A stretch of 6,357 nucleotides of DNA from an uncultured Gammaproteobacteria bacterium (GTDB lineage Bacteria; Pseudomonadota; Gammaproteobacteria; Ga0077536): positions 1-6,357 of the forward strand of contig CAIPNE010000611.1 of assembly GCA_903866355.1 (NCBI GenBank), read 5' to 3'. The position numbers and the translations under genes were made by a program. Shown in pieces: positions 5,522 to 6,357 of this stretch; the stretch's first letter is position 1; each line of letters starts with the position of its first letter. The notes beneath the pieces were generated by a model, which was given only the letters and a program-made list of their open reading frames with translations, made no database searches and had not been told where the DNA came from.

Positions 5522-6357
5522 TCACAGCGGTGTATCTCGGCGGGTAGCTGTCGAGATTAGCGCCGGCTTGGATCCCCCGACGCCCAAAATCCAGCCTTCC
5601 ACCTCGGCCACCATGTGCTCTGGCCGCGTCAGGGTCGGTTGCAGAAACTGCTCGAGTTGGCCAGACCGGTCGGCTGCACACAGCCAAGACGCCACCACAA
5701 ACGCATCATGCTGATCGGGCGTGCGGTCATCGGTTGGGAAAGCGTGCTTCCACAGCGCGGGGTATACCTCGGCGATGGCAGACTTTCCCGAGGGGACTGA
5801 CCAACCATCGAACGGCCAGAAATGCAGGCGGTCGCCGAGTCGCTTGCGCAGATACAGCAGCCAGGGAATGCCGGCATGGGTCGACTTGGCCACCGAGCCC
5901 TGGACGTCGAAATGGAACACCGACTTGGCCGAACCGGCACGATGTTCGGTCATCCGGCGCCAGCGGGTGTTGCCGGTGCGCGCGGCACCATCGCCAACCA
6001 GGCCATCACGCACGAAATCCACATAGGTGTGCTCGGTATCCGTGGGCCAGTGGCGCTGAAAGTCCTCCAGAAACGTGGGCCAATCCGGCTCCAAGTGATG
6101 CACTTCGAAATAGCGCAGCGGAAACGAAAACCCGTGATCGATGCCGACGATCGTCGGGACATCCTCGGCCAGGCGCTCGCCGAGCCACTCGGCAATGCCG
6201 CGTCGCGTCCAGTACTTGCGCGGGCTCGGTGGCGGCGCCACTTCTTGGGCTGGCGCAGCGCCATCGGCGCAATAGACCCGCAACCCCTTCAGGCTCGCAT
6301 CGGGCGTCTGGGCACCGGAATAGTCGATGCCGATGTAGCGGTTGAAGGCCGGGGTCA
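5522..6357 (-). CDS. DUF429-like predicted RNase H-fold nuclease (5' end at the right edge)
   Basis: The minus-strand frame is open to the window edge with 277 visible residues, ending at TGA (5524-5522). The visible part starts TPAFNRYIGIDYSGAQTP, and the two bases just before it are TG, so the missing base may complete an ATG, GTG or TTG start; the gene would then be whole. The pattern IGIDYSG (Asp11), VGIDHGFSFP (Asp73), EVYPALW (Glu196) and TPDQHDAFVVASW (Asp217) matches DUF429-type predicted nucleases, where spaced acidic residues on an RNase H-like core would hold metal ions. A conserved-looking middle (SVFHFDVQGSVAKSTHAGIPWL and LHFWPFDGW) may give substrate specificity. The core seems to end at VEGWILGV. 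A further 18 residues (GGSKPALISTATRRDTPL) look unstructured and may be a read-through extension. No signal peptide. It is convergent with the oxygenase operon and probably unrelated to it. Biological role unknown. Confidence 0.8.
   Translation of the reverse strand, partial: TPAFNRYIGIDYSGAQTPDASLKGLRVYCADGAAPAQEVAPPPSPRKYWTRRGIAEWLGERLAEDVPTIVGIDHGFSFPLRYFEVHHLEPDWPTFLEDFQRHWPTDTEHTYVDFVRDGLVGDGAARTGNTRWRRMTEHRAGSAKSVFHFDVQGSVAKSTHAGIPWLLYLRKRLGDRLHFWPFDGWSVPSGKSAIAEVYPALWKHAFPTDDRTPDQHDAFVVASWLCAADRSGQLEQFLQPTLTRPEHMVAEVEGWILGVGGSKPALISTATRRDTPL

Noticed and set aside
5734..6345. A 203-codon plus-strand open frame opposite the DUF429-like gene.
   Set aside because: Its product is Arg/Ala/Ser-rich with no domain, while the opposite strand encodes a clear conserved protein; it is a GC-driven antisense shadow.
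1..6357. CRISPR arrays, tRNA or rRNA genes and insertion-sequence ends.
   Set aside because: No regularly spaced repeats, no cloverleaf or rRNA-like stretch and no terminal inverted repeats with a transposase were seen on either strand.

Overview
The window is bacterial and gene-dense. Most of it has fairly high GC (roughly 60% by eye) with G/C-rich third codon positions. Signal-peptide style, Shine-Dalgarno sites and the protein families seen all suggest a member of the Pseudomonadota, probably gamma- or betaproteobacterial. That placement is an inference from style; there is no marker gene. The left ~650 bases are visibly more AT-rich than the rest, especially 240-360, and may have a different history.

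Layout. (i) 1-649, minus strand: a partial alpha/beta-hydrolase running off the left edge, with a GFSGGG nucleophile elbow and a helical N-terminal extension. (ii) 650-866: a short spacer with a GC-rich hairpin and a convincing intrinsic terminator for the next gene. (iii) 867-1211, minus strand: a small exported protein with a clear signal peptide and one membrane-like segment. (iv) 1212-1844: a 633-base gap with short, probably degenerate open frames and a cluster of palindromes just upstream of the operon. (v) 1845-5151, plus strand: a tight three-gene operon. It encodes an EctD/PhyH-type Fe(II)/2-oxoglutarate dioxygenase, a Rossmann-fold dehydrogenase with a C-terminal SAF domain (COG4091 type), and a luciferase-like flavin monooxygenase. 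(vi) 5152-5521: a convergent intergenic spacer rich in hairpins. (vii) 5522-6357, minus strand: a DUF429-like predicted RNase H-fold protein, complete except possibly for the first base of its start codon.

The most interesting part is the operon. It puts two oxygenases of unrelated chemistry (non-heme iron and reduced flavin) around one NAD(P)-dependent dehydrogenase. Spacings are 6 and 13 bases, and there is no transporter, regulator or ectoine biosynthesis gene in the window. This looks like a small pathway that hydroxylates, oxidises and then cleaves or oxygenates an organic acid, polyol or similar small molecule. The substrate cannot be read from sequence alone, and I do not recognise a described pathway with this gene trio. 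The flanking genes show no functional link to it.
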